A stretch of DNA of 64,000 nucleotides from UBA10324 sp038326325 (GTDB lineage Bacteria; Bacteroidota; Bacteroidia; Chitinophagales; UBA10324). The DNA is taken from contig JBBQJW010000009.1 of the NCBI GenBank assembly GCA_038326325.1, forward strand, positions 62,001 through 126,000. The letters are read 5' to 3'. Within the stretch, counting starts at the first letter, position 1; each line of letters starts with the position of its first letter. The notes under the pieces were generated by a model. The model was not told the DNA's origin. It made no database searches and worked only from the letters and a program-made list of their open reading frames with translations. Made by a program: the position numbers and the translations under genes. Of this stretch, positions 24,769 through 32,975 are shown piece by piece.

Positions 24769-26127
24769 TTATTTATCAAACTCTAATCGCTTCCCGAAAT
24801 GGTTTTCGCTGAAGTGACCGTGATTATAAACCAAGTGTCCATTTACAAAAGTGTGAGTGATACGGCTTCTGAATTTGTGTCCTTCTAAAGGAGACCATCC
24901 GCATTTGTAATAAATATTGTCGGTATGCACTCGCCATTCTTCAGTCGGGTTTACTAAAACCAGATCAGCAAAATATCCTTCACGAATGAAACCTCTTTCT
25001 TTCACACCAAAACAAATTGCAGGATTATGTGCGGCCTTCTCGGCGATGTGTTGTAATGAGAGTTGCCTGTCGTGCCAGAACTCTAGCAACATATTTAGTG
25101 AGTGTTGGACAAGAGGCAAACCGCTTGGTGCTTTAAAATAATTGATGTTGCCATCAGGAGTGCGAGTCATTTTTTCCTGCATGGTGTGAGGCGCATGGTC
25201 GGTTGCAAGCACATCAAAAAATCCATCTTTCAATGCCTGTAACAGTTTTGGTTTGTGCTCAGATCCTTTGATAGCAGGATTACATTTTATTAAAGAACTG
25301 AGAGTCGCATAATCTTTACTGTCGAACCATAAGTGATGCACACACACTTCGGCAGTAATTCTTTTTTCAGCTAACGGAATTTTGTTCGTGAATAATTTTA
25401 TTTCGTCAGCAGTTGATATATGAAACACATGTAAGCGGCTGTTATGTTTTGTTGCGAGTTCAATTGCATACTTTGATGAATCAAAACAAGCTTTCTCATC
25501 GCGAATGATTGGATGAAATCGCATGGGAATGGCATCGCCATATTGCATGCGAAGAGGGATGGTGTTTTCTTTTATACGCTGATCATCTTCGCAATGTGTG
25601 GTGATTAGAGTAGGAGAGTACTTAAAAATATTTTCAAGAGCTGTTACATCGTCAACTACTAAATCTCCGGTTGATGAGCCCATAAAAATTTTTATTCCAC
25701 AGACTTTTTGGGGATCAGTTCTTTTTATTTCTTCTAAATTGTTATTTGAAGTTCCGAGGTAAAAGGAATAATTAGCCAAAGAATGATGAGCAGCAATTTC
25801 ATATTTCTGTTCTAATAATTCATGAGTGGTAGCAGGCGGAACTGTGTTTGGCATTTCCATGAACGATGTTACACCACCTGCCACTGCTGCTTTTGCTTCG
25901 GTATAAATAGTTGCCTTTTGTGTCATGCCTGGTTCACGAAAATGAACCTGGTCATCAATTAATCCTGGAAATAAATACATTCCTTCCGCATCAATTTCGC
26001 GATGCAGTTCTTTCACTGAAATATTATTGTCAATTTTTTCAATTCGTTCATCACGAATTAAAAGGTCGCTGGTTTTTATTTCACCTTCGTTTACGATTTG
26101 TGCGTTTCGGATAAGTGTAACACTCAT
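24769..26127 (-). CDS. pyrC: Dihydroorotase, class I amidohydrolase
   Basis: A 452-residue cytoplasmic enzyme of pyrimidine synthesis that interconverts carbamoyl aspartate and dihydroorotate. The carboxylated lysine is in GIKIFMGSSTGDL, later metal ligands are in LITTHCEDD and RLHVFHIST, and the catalytic Asp is in VLATDHAPHT. The first metal motif reads GLIDDQVHFREPG, where the more common form is D-x-H-x-H; one His is Gln. I recall this variant from other Bacteroidota dihydroorotases, so it is probably lineage-typical rather than a defect. It starts two bases after the pfkA stop, so the two are co-transcribed. Confidence 0.9.
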   Translation of the reverse strand: MSVTLIRNAQIVNEGEIKTSDLLIRDERIEKIDNNISVKELHREIDAEGMYLFPGLIDDQVHFREPGMTQKATIYTEAKAAVAGGVTSFMEMPNTVPPATTHELLEQKYEIAAHHSLANYSFYLGTSNNNLEEIKRTDPQKVCGIKIFMGSSTGDLVVDDVTALENIFKYSPTLITTHCEDDQRIKENTIPLRMQYGDAIPMRFHPIIRDEKACFDSSKYAIELATKHNSRLHVFHISTADEIKLFTNKIPLAEKRITAEVCVHHLWFDSKDYATLSSLIKCNPAIKGSEHKPKLLQALKDGFFDVLATDHAPHTMQEKMTRTPDGNINYFKAPSGLPLVQHSLNMLLEFWHDRQLSLQHIAEKAAHNPAICFGVKERGFIREGYFADLVLVNPTEEWRVHTDNIYYKCGWSPLEGHKFRSRITHTFVNGHLVYNHGHFSENHFGKRLEFDK

Positions 26128-26129
26128 AA

Positions 26130-27110
26130 TCAGGTGGCAAGAATTTCAGCAATGCGTAAAAGATTCATATTGATATCAAGGTTGTGCTTGGTAGCTTTTT
26201 CAAAAGGTGTGTATTCAATATCGCGGTGATTTACTCCGACCATAACATTTTCTTTTCCCTCAATCAAAGCTTCAACAGCAGCTACACCCAATCTGCTTGC
26301 GAGTACTCTATCCATGCAAGTTGGATTTCCGCCGCGCTGCATGTGACCAAGAATAGAAACGCGGGTGTCGTAATAATCAAAATGCTCTTTCACTTTTTTT
26401 GCAATGTCATAAGCACCGCCTGATTCATCACCTTCAGCAACCACAACTATGCTGCTCGATTTATTTCGCTTCCATCCTTTTTCTAAAATAGAAATCAAGT
26501 GCGGAATATCTGTTTTCGTTTCAGGAACAAGAATTGCTTCAGCGCCTCCGCCAATTCCACTACGCAGAGCAATAAACCCGGCATCGCGCCCCATCACTTC
26601 AATAAAAAATAATCGGTTGTGCGAATCTGCAGTATCGCGAATTTTATCAATCGCTTCCATTGCGGTATTGATTGCAGTATCGTATCCGATTGTGAAATCA
26701 GTTCCATACAAATCATTATCAATAGTACACGGCACACCAACGCTTGAAATATTTTCTCGCATACGAAATTCGAAACAGCCACGAAATGTTCCATCGCCAC
26801 CAAGTGCAACTAATCCTTCAATGTTATTCTTGCGCAAACTTTCAGCAGCGAGCGCCATTCCTTCGGGTGTAACAAATCGTTTGCTTCGAGCAGTTTTTAA
26901 AACTGTTCCGCCGCGCTGAATAATATTGCTCACCGTTTCCGATTTCATTTCGAACATGTCACCATCTATCATTCCTTCGAACCCGCGTCGAATGCCGAAC
27001 ACTTCAAATTTGTTATAGATAGCAGTTCGCACAACAGCGCGTATTGCCGCATTCATACCCGGTGCATCACCTCCGGAAGTAAAGACTCCTATTCGTGTAA
27101 TTTTATTCAT
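26130..27110 (-). CDS. pfkA: ATP-dependent 6-phosphofructokinase
   Basis: A 326-residue glycolytic kinase of bacterial PfkA size. The ATP/Mg motifs are GVFTSGGDAPGMNAAIRAVV and ALGGDGTFRGCFEF. The catalytic Asp sits in CTIDNDLYGTDFTIGYDTA, and fructose-6-phosphate contacts are in VMGRDAGFIALRSGI and LGHMQRGGNPTCMDR. GGDGT with Gly at the second G indicates ATP rather than pyrophosphate as donor. It is followed directly by dihydroorotase. Confidence 0.95.
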   Translation of the reverse strand: MNKITRIGVFTSGGDAPGMNAAIRAVVRTAIYNKFEVFGIRRGFEGMIDGDMFEMKSETVSNIIQRGGTVLKTARSKRFVTPEGMALAAESLRKNNIEGLVALGGDGTFRGCFEFRMRENISSVGVPCTIDNDLYGTDFTIGYDTAINTAMEAIDKIRDTADSHNRLFFIEVMGRDAGFIALRSGIGGGAEAILVPETKTDIPHLISILEKGWKRNKSSSIVVVAEGDESGGAYDIAKKVKEHFDYYDTRVSILGHMQRGGNPTCMDRVLASRLGVAAVEALIEGKENVMVGVNHRDIEYTPFEKATKHNLDINMNLLRIAEILAT

Positions 27111-27190
27111 GTAGTTTTTGAATCAGTTGCAAAGATTAATTTTCCCTTGTAAAGAGATTATGATTTTTGGAAATTCAGGTTCATAAAAAA

Positions 27191-27634
27191 TTACTGTGTT
27201 ACTTTTTCGTATTGATATTTATGATGAATTAGTTCAGGAGTCTGATAATCGAGAACCAATTTTCCGTTGAGTGAAGATTTGATTGTGAACATTTTGGTTT
27301 TCTTAGTTGCAACATCACTCATGTAAATCTGTTTGTAGTCAATCACTAATTTGTATGCGCCGGCTTCTTCTTTTCCACCCCACATCATTTTAAAATTTCC
27401 GTCAGCGCCAATTTCAACAAAATCATTTTTCTGTGTTGAATCAGGAGGGGTCAGTACCCCGAATTCTTCTATCCCATTGTACATCCACTTGCCAACAATC
27501 CGGTCTTTGAGTGGTGGAGTTGTGGTTTGTGTTGTAGTTGTTTCCGTCTGAGCAAAACACTTCGATGAGCTGAGTGTGACAACTAAAACAGAAAGAGAAA
27601 ATGCGAAAAGTGAAAGCAGGAATTTTGATTTCAT
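27191..27634 (-). CDS. Secreted lipocalin-like protein
   Basis: A 147-residue protein with a signal peptide (MKSKFLLSLFAFSLSVLVVT, cleavage after CFAQ), a Thr-rich linker, and a lipocalin-like barrel starting DRIVGKWMYNGIEEFG. The GxW motif near the start of the barrel is the lipocalin signature. Function unknown; it probably sits in the periplasm or outer membrane. It lies 80 bases from pfkA on the same strand, divergent from prmC. Confidence 0.72.
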   Translation of the reverse strand: MKSKFLLSLFAFSLSVLVVTLSSSKCFAQTETTTTQTTTPPLKDRIVGKWMYNGIEEFGVLTPPDSTQKNDFVEIGADGNFKMMWGGKEEAGAYKLVIDYKQIYMSDVATKKTKMFTIKSSLNGKLVLDYQTPELIHHKYQYEKVTQ

Positions 27635-27714
27635 AAAAAAGATTTATTGAGAGTAAAATTAAAATGAATAGATGAATCAGATAAAGAATTTTTTCTTTGT
27701 CGCAATTTCAATCA

Positions 27715-28593
27715 ATGACTATCAACGAAGCTTACCAGCATTTACTCGACGAATTGTTTTCTGTTTATGAGCGCGATGAAGCAGAAACAATAGCGCGATT
27801 TGTTTTTGAAGATGTGTTTTCATTGAAACCATCAGCGGTAGTGATGGATGCTGATAAAATTTTTCAGGAAGAAAATATTTTAAAATTAAAGGATTGTATT
27901 TCCCGGTTAAAAAATCACGAGCCGGTTCAATATGTTACCGAGAAAGCTTTTTTTTATGGAAATGAATTTGATGTAACACCATCGGTATTAATCCCACGCC
28001 CCGAAACAGAAGAGTTGGTGGAGTGGGTTATTCAGACGAATAATAGTTGGCAGTTGGAAGTTGGCAGTTTGCAAATTGATAAGAAACAAAAGATTCTTGA
28101 CATCGGAACCGGAAGCGGTTGTATTGCAATTTCATTGAAGGAAAATATTCCTTCGGCGGAAGTTTATGCAATTGATATAAGTGTAACAGCATTAGAAATT
28201 GCAAAACTGAATTCGGAAATACTGAAACAGAAAATTCATTTTGCTCATGCAGATATTCTGAATTTAGAAAACCCATTAGGTAAGCAGTTTGATATTATTG
28301 TCAGCAATCCTCCTTACATCACTGAATCAGAATCTTCAACGCTTGATAAAAATGTGATTGCCTTTGAACCGCATGTTGCCTTATTTGCTATTGGAAGTGA
28401 CCCGTTGATTTTTTACAAAAAGATTATTGAATTCTCAAAACTCTATCTGATTGCAGGTGGGAAATTATATTTCGAAGTGAATCAACAATACGGGAATGAA
28501 GTATTAAAACTGTTACAGCAGAATGGTTTTACAAATACAGAATTAAGAAAAGACATAAACGAAAACGACCGGATGGTGGCAGGAGTGAAGTGA
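27715..28593 (+). CDS. prmC: Peptide chain release factor N5-glutamine methyltransferase
   Basis: A 292-residue enzyme that methylates the GGQ glutamine of RF1 and RF2. It has an N-terminal helical domain (MTINEAYQHLLDELFSVYER), the linker motif VLIPRPETEELVEWV, a SAM site ILDIGTGSGCIAISL, and the catalytic NPPYI loop (IIVSNPPYITESE). The ATG at 27715 is preferred over an in-frame TTG at 27697. Between the linker and SAM motif lies a stretch WQLEVGSLQ encoded by a 28-bp AGTTGGC heptamer repeat (28045-28072), absent from typical PrmC. Four TGTWACA motifs or near variants fall in the gene. Confidence 0.93.
   Translation: MTINEAYQHLLDELFSVYERDEAETIARFVFEDVFSLKPSAVVMDADKIFQEENILKLKDCISRLKNHEPVQYVTEKAFFYGNEFDVTPSVLIPRPETEELVEWVIQTNNSWQLEVGSLQIDKKQKILDIGTGSGCIAISLKENIPSAEVYAIDISVTALEIAKLNSEILKQKIHFAHADILNLENPLGKQFDIIVSNPPYITESESSTLDKNVIAFEPHVALFAIGSDPLIFYKKIIEFSKLYLIAGGKLYFEVNQQYGNEVLKLLQQNGFTNTELRKDINENDRMVAGVK
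28045..28072. repeat. Four-unit AGTTGGC heptanucleotide repeat inside prmC
   Basis: AGTTGGC, AGTTGGA, AGTTGGC, AGTTTGC: exactly 28 bases. It encodes SWQLEVGSLQ between two PrmC domains. A near twin lies inside fmt at 49373-49400. Confidence 0.8.
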
Positions 28594-28689
28594 ATATTTA
28601 ACGATTTATTAAAGTATAATTTATCAACAGAGAATAACACAATAAGATAATTGTACATTGCACCCAATTAAAAACAAGTAATAGAAACT

Positions 28690-29184
28690 ATGGCGAAATC
28701 GCAGGCAACCTTCGGAAAAAAAGACAAAGAGAGAAACAAGCAGAAACAGCGCATTGAAAAGCAAGAGAAAATGGCTGAGCGCAAAGCCAACGCGCAAAAA
28801 GGAAAATCTCTCGATGAGATGATGGCGTATATTGATGAGAATGGAAATATTACATCGACTCCACCCGATCCAAATAAAAAGAAGAAACAAATTCATCACT
28901 CTGAAATATTAGTGAGCGTTCCGAAACAGGAAGACCGCCCAGTGGTAAATAATCAGCGAACAGGTTCTGTTACATTTTTCAATAAGGAAAAAGGTTTCGG
29001 ATTTATAAAAGACTTGGAAACCGAAGACAGTATTTTCGTACATATCAGCCAACTGAAAGATGCTGTAGGTGAAGGCGACAAAATAACTTATGAAATTGGT
29101 AGTGGACCAAAAGGACCAACTGCAAATGATGTAAAGAAAGTTGTTGCTGCGAGTGTAACACCACCACCGACTATCGCAGAATAA
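28690..29184 (+). CDS. Cold-shock-domain RNA-binding protein with basic N-terminal tail
   Basis: A 164-residue protein. Residues 1-60 are highly charged and probably disordered or coiled (MAKSQATFGKKDKERNKQKQ). A cold-shock domain covers about residues 92-155, with RNP1-like KEKGFGFIKD and RNP2-like SIFVHISQL motifs. This layout is typical of Bacteroidota CspA-family proteins with a lysine-rich N-terminus. It should bind single-stranded RNA and help remodel structure in the cytoplasm. Confidence 0.88.
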   Translation: MAKSQATFGKKDKERNKQKQRIEKQEKMAERKANAQKGKSLDEMMAYIDENGNITSTPPDPNKKKKQIHHSEILVSVPKQEDRPVVNNQRTGSVTFFNKEKGFGFIKDLETEDSIFVHISQLKDAVGEGDKITYEIGSGPKGPTANDVKKVVAASVTPPPTIAE

Positions 29185-29213
29185 AATTTCTCCCCCTTTC
29201 TTTTCAATTTGAT

Positions 29214-29489
29214 TTATGCTTCCACCGAAGTCATCAAATCAATTTCTTCCAACACAGCACTTATAAAAAGGCATTCTTCCATAGAACCGGAATAAACTTT
29301 TGCTTTTCCTTTGCTGTGAATTTCGAAAGCAAGTTTTTCAGCACGCTGAAAAGAACAATGTATTGCTCTGCGTAACTGACGAATTACTTCTTCAAAAGTG
29401 TGCCAGTCATCATTTAGCACAATAACACTTGAACCATCAATATCAATCGTTAATTCGTCGAGTAACTCTAACTCCTGATTCTTAGTCAT
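29214..29489 (-). CDS. clpS: ATP-dependent Clp protease adaptor ClpS
   Basis: A 91-residue adaptor that hands N-degron substrates to ClpAP/ClpCP. The core motif is VIVLNDDWHTFEEVIRQL, with the NDD/H binding pocket, followed by AEKLAFEIHSKGKAKVYSG and the C-terminal EEIDLMTSVEA. The frame is open further upstream to 29618, but that extension has no family similarity and covers the promoter, so the ATG at 29489 is chosen. It is divergent from hppA. Confidence 0.9.
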   Translation of the reverse strand: MTKNQELELLDELTIDIDGSSVIVLNDDWHTFEEVIRQLRRAIHCSFQRAEKLAFEIHSKGKAKVYSGSMEECLFISAVLEEIDLMTSVEA

Positions 29490-29508
29490 AATGTTTTCAG
29501 GTTTTTTC

Positions 29509-29516
29509 CAAATATA
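29509..29516 (-). promoter_or_regulatory. -7 box of clpS
   Basis: On the minus strand this reads TATATTTG, an exact TAnnTTTG match, 19 bases upstream of the clpS ATG. Confidence 0.55.
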
Positions 29517-29602
29517 GTTGTTGTGAATTTGTACTACCAAATTTTTTCGACAAGCGTGTTTCACAAATAAAATCCCGCCTTTGGATATGAGAGGTGTACT
29601 GT

Positions 29603-29610
29603 TATTTTTG
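29603..29610 (+). promoter_or_regulatory. -7 box of hppA
   Basis: TATTTTTG matches TAnnTTTG and lies 23 bases before the ATG at 29634. Confidence 0.5.
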
Positions 29611-29633
29611 CCGACCAAAAAAAATAAATCAAA

Positions 29634-32114
29634 ATGAGTTTGAGTCCTTATTTCTACCTTATACCGTGCTTCGGAATTGTCGCGTTGATTTTTACAGCTA
29701 TTAAATCCGCATGGGTTTCAAAACAAGACCCCGGCAACGAGCGCATGAAAGAAATTTCTACCTACATCGCCGAAGGTGCAATGGCATTCTTAAAGGCAGA
29801 ATGGAAAATTCTCGGATACTTCGTTGTGATAGCTTCCATTCTCTTAGCTCTTCTTGGATATTCAAATCCTGATTCATCGCCATTGATTGCCGTTGCGTTT
29901 ATTATCGGAGCGGTGTTCTCAGCAGTTGCCGGATATGTGGGTATGCGCATTGCTACAAAAGCAAATGTCCGCACTGCACACGCAGCACGCACAAGTTTAG
30001 CGAAAGCATTGAATGTATCATTCACAGGTGGTTCTGTAATGGGAATGGGTGTAACAGGTATCGCGGTTCTTGGATTGGGTTCGTTGTTCATTGCATTCTA
30101 CTACATGTTTGCAGAAGGAAATGGCGCAGCAGGATTGCAACGCGCACTCGAAGTATTGACCGGATTTTCTTTAGGTGCAGAAAGTATTGCACTCTTTGCC
30201 CGTGTGGGTGGAGGAATTTATACTAAAGCTGCCGATGTGGGAGCTGATTTAGTTGGAAAAGTAGAAGCCGGAATTCCTGAAGATGATCCTCGCAACCCTG
30301 CTACCATTGCTGATAATGTGGGTGATAATGTGGGTGATGTTGCAGGTATGGGCGCTGATTTATTCGGAAGTTTTGTTGCAACAATTTTAGCAACAATGGT
30401 TCTTGGTCGTGAGATAACTGTTACAGATAACTTTGGTGGACTTTCACCGATTCTTCTTCCGATGATGTTGTGTGGTGTTGGAATTTTATTTTCGATTATC
30501 GCCACATTCTTTGTAAGTATTTCTGCTAACAGCGAAAACAAAACTTCAATTGTTCAGAGTGCATTAAACAAAGGAAACTGGGGAGCAATTATACTTACCG
30601 CTATTGCAAGTTATTTTTTAATCAACTGGTTGTTGCCTGATACACTTAATCTTCGCGGTCATGAGTTTACAAAAATGGGAGTGTTTGGTGCGGTGATTCT
30701 TGGTTTAGTGGTTGGAACTTTAATGAGTCTGATTACCGAGTATTATACTTCAATGGGAAAGCGCCCTGTGAATTCTATTGTTCGTCAATCATCAACAGGT
30801 CATGCGACAAATATTATTGCAGGTCTTTCGGTGGGGATGGAGTCAACTGTTGCACCGATAATTGTGTTGGCTGCAGGAATTTATGGTTCATTTATGTTCG
30901 CTGGTTTATATGGTGTAGCGATCGCTGCTGCAGGAATGATGGCAACTACTGCAATGCAATTAGCGATTGATGCATTCGGACCAATTGCCGATAATGCTGG
31001 GGGTATTGCAGAGATGAGTGAATTGGAGAAAGAAGTTCGTGAGAAAACAGATATTCTTGATGCAGTTGGAAACACTACCGCTGCAACCGGAAAAGGATTT
31101 GCAATTGCTTCTGCTGCTCTTACATCGCTTGCGCTTTTCGCAGCTTTTGTAGGAATTGCTGGCATCAGTAAAATTGATATTTATCAGGCAGATGTGCTTG
31201 CCGGATTATTTATAGGTGCAATGATTCCTTTTATTTTTTCTTCCTTGGCAATTGCTGCTGTAGGACAAGCTGCTATGGCTATGGTAGAAGAAGTTCGCCG
31301 TCAGTTCCGTGAGATTCCGGGAATTATGGAAGGAACAGGAAAACCTGAGTATGATAAATGCGTTGCAATTTCTACTCATGCTTCATTGCGTAAAATGATG
31401 GCGCCGGGTGCTATTGCTATCACCGTTCCGATTATTGTTGGATTCACTTTTGGTGCTGAAGTTTTAGGCGGAATGTTAGCAGGTGTAACAGTATCGGGTG
31501 TTCTAATGGGAATGTTCCAGTCAAATGCCGGTGGCGCGTGGGACAATGCAAAAAAGAGTTTTGAAAAAGGCGCAGTGATTAACGGTGAAACTTATTACAA
31601 GAAATCAGAACCACATAAGGCATCTGTTACAGGTGATACAGTTGGAGATCCTTTTAAAGATACTTCCGGTCCGTCAATGAACATCTTGATTAAACTGATG
31701 TCAATTGTGAGTCTGGTTATAGCTCCATCTATTGGTCATCCATTTATTCATTCAAGTTTTTCAAGTGAAGGGAATGATGGTTGTAAAGAAAAAATGGAAT
31801 GTTGCAATCACGGAATGATGAAAGGAGGATGCGAAGGAGAGGAGATGAACTGTAACGGGCACGAAAAAACGGGTTGCTGTAAAGATGGAATGGCAATGGA
31901 TTCGATGCACTGCAAAGAAGGGATGATGGAACACTGCAAGGGCGAAGAGAAAAAAGATTGCTGTAAACCTGGTGGTTCAATGAGCGGAAGTGTTTGCTGC
32001 GACCAGTGTAAAGACCATTGTAAATCTGATTGCTCTAATAACGGCAAGTGCCGCGAAGAAGGAAACAAAGGTTGCTGCAAGGATGGAAAGCTGGAGTGTA
32101 ACAGTAAAAAATAA
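29634..32114 (+). CDS. hppA: Membrane-bound ion-translocating pyrophosphatase with Cys-rich C-terminal tail
   Basis: An 826-residue ion pump that couples pyrophosphate hydrolysis to H+ or Na+ export. The first ~710 residues are a normal M-PPase with about 16 membrane spans. The substrate signature DDPRNPATIADNVGDNVGD lies near residues 216-234. VGNTTAATGKGFAIASAALT carries Ala at the position that marks K+-dependent enzymes. After the last membrane span (SLVIAPSIGHPFIHSSF) comes an unusual 115-residue soluble tail (712-826) with 20 cysteines, many as CC pairs, about 10 Met and 5 His (CKEKMECC, GCCKDGMAM, CCDQCKDHC). In known M-PPase structures both termini face away from the cytoplasm, so the tail should be periplasmic. 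Metal binding is inferred. Confidence 0.93.
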   Translation: MSLSPYFYLIPCFGIVALIFTAIKSAWVSKQDPGNERMKEISTYIAEGAMAFLKAEWKILGYFVVIASILLALLGYSNPDSSPLIAVAFIIGAVFSAVAGYVGMRIATKANVRTAHAARTSLAKALNVSFTGGSVMGMGVTGIAVLGLGSLFIAFYYMFAEGNGAAGLQRALEVLTGFSLGAESIALFARVGGGIYTKAADVGADLVGKVEAGIPEDDPRNPATIADNVGDNVGDVAGMGADLFGSFVATILATMVLGREITVTDNFGGLSPILLPMMLCGVGILFSIIATFFVSISANSENKTSIVQSALNKGNWGAIILTAIASYFLINWLLPDTLNLRGHEFTKMGVFGAVILGLVVGTLMSLITEYYTSMGKRPVNSIVRQSSTGHATNIIAGLSVGMESTVAPIIVLAAGIYGSFMFAGLYGVAIAAAGMMATTAMQLAIDAFGPIADNAGGIAEMSELEKEVREKTDILDAVGNTTAATGKGFAIASAALTSLALFAAFVGIAGISKIDIYQADVLAGLFIGAMIPFIFSSLAIAAVGQAAMAMVEEVRRQFREIPGIMEGTGKPEYDKCVAISTHASLRKMMAPGAIAITVPIIVGFTFGAEVLGGMLAGVTVSGVLMGMFQSNAGGAWDNAKKSFEKGAVINGETYYKKSEPHKASVTGDTVGDPFKDTSGPSMNILIKLMSIVSLVIAPSIGHPFIHSSFSSEGNDGCKEKMECCNHGMMKGGCEGEEMNCNGHEKTGCCKDGMAMDSMHCKEGMMEHCKGEEKKDCCKPGGSMSGSVCCDQCKDHCKSDCSNNGKCREEGNKGCCKDGKLECNSKK

Positions 32115-32135
32115 TTTCAGTTGGATAATAAATTG

Positions 32136-32168
32136 AAAAGCCGCTCCGAAAGTTCGGGGCGGCTTTTT
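32136..32168. terminator. Terminator after hppA
   Basis: AAAAGCCGC (32136-32144) pairs with GCGGCTTTT (32159-32167), with an inner CCGAA/TTCGG stem and a T run. It is shared with the convergent TMEM175 gene. Confidence 0.88.
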
Positions 32169-32209
32169 ATTTAAGGACTGTTACACCTAAATATTTTTTA
32201 AAAAATCCG

Positions 32210-32830
32210 CTATTCTTCCTTAAGATTAATTCCAACAACTAACCAGATAATCCATGTGAATGCAACGAAGATGGCAATGGTAAGCGGAAACCAAAATGCC
32301 GCGATGGCACAAACAATATAAAGTGTAGCTGCATAATATCCTCTTTTGAGGTTTGTTCGCCCTATTTGCATCACTTTTTCAGTTGTCACTAACGGATTAG
32401 CCGGATTAAGTACCGCCCTTGTCATAAGAATCCACGCAATTGATTGTAATCCGAAAACTGAACAATAAAGCACTACTGCCGGTGCAGCATGATCAGTTAA
32501 AATAAATTCACCTAATAAAGATGTAGGAAAAGGAATAAAAACCACTGATAAAAGCAATAACGAATTCGCATAAATAAAATGTGGTGATGTTTTATGCACG
32601 AACTTAAGAGCGGCATGATGGTTTACCCACGAAATGAAAATAACAATAAAGCTCAGCAGAAAAGCGAAAATGACTGGCGCAATGTTTTTCAGTGCAAGCC
32701 AAAGGTCATTGGTAGTATGAATATTTTCAGTTGAGGGAAGTTTAATATCAATAATCAGCAATGTAAGTGCAATCGCAAATACGCCATCGCAAAAAGCTTC
32801 AAGCCGTGTGTTATAATTTGTAGTTGACAT
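32210..32830 (-). CDS. TMEM175-family (DUF1211) potassium channel-like protein
   Basis: A 206-residue membrane protein with six predicted spans. The family signature RxxxFSDGVFAIA appears as RLEAFCDGVFAIALTLLI, with Cys replacing Ser. HHAALKFVHKTSPHFIYAN and the following hydrophobic segment match the second half of bacterial TMEM175 proteins. Characterised relatives are K+-selective leak channels. It is monocistronic, at the left edge of the accessory-looking stretch. Confidence 0.85.
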   Translation of the reverse strand: MSTTNYNTRLEAFCDGVFAIALTLLIIDIKLPSTENIHTTNDLWLALKNIAPVIFAFLLSFIVIFISWVNHHAALKFVHKTSPHFIYANSLLLLSVVFIPFPTSLLGEFILTDHAAPAVVLYCSVFGLQSIAWILMTRAVLNPANPLVTTEKVMQIGRTNLKRGYYAATLYIVCAIAAFWFPLTIAIFVAFTWIIWLVVGINLKEE

Positions 32831-32891
32831 AATTTTGATGTGTTGAACAAAGAAAACTATTTTCCTTATTTGCGTTAACTGTTTGTGCTAA

Positions 32892-32970
32892 CAACAAAGA
32901 TTACAAATCTTATTTTTTAATTGCGTGCGATTGCAACTGCGAAGCAATTATGAATCGCCCGCAACTCGTG
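32892..32970 (+). repeat. Dispersed palindromic repeat, copy 1
   Basis: The shared core CAACAA(A)GATTACAAATCTT, then ATTTTTTAATTGCGTGCGATTG, and later GCAACTCGTG, is repeated at 34317-34377. AAGATT-ACA-AATCTT is an internal inverted repeat. The pair flanks the NmrA-type reductase and a small membrane protein, which suggests an REP- or MITE-like element. Confidence 0.75.
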
Positions 32971-32975
32971 GGCTT

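Noticed and set aside
29490..29618. 43-residue N-terminal extension of ClpS
   Set aside because: It has no family similarity and covers the -7 box; ClpS starts at the ATG at 29489.
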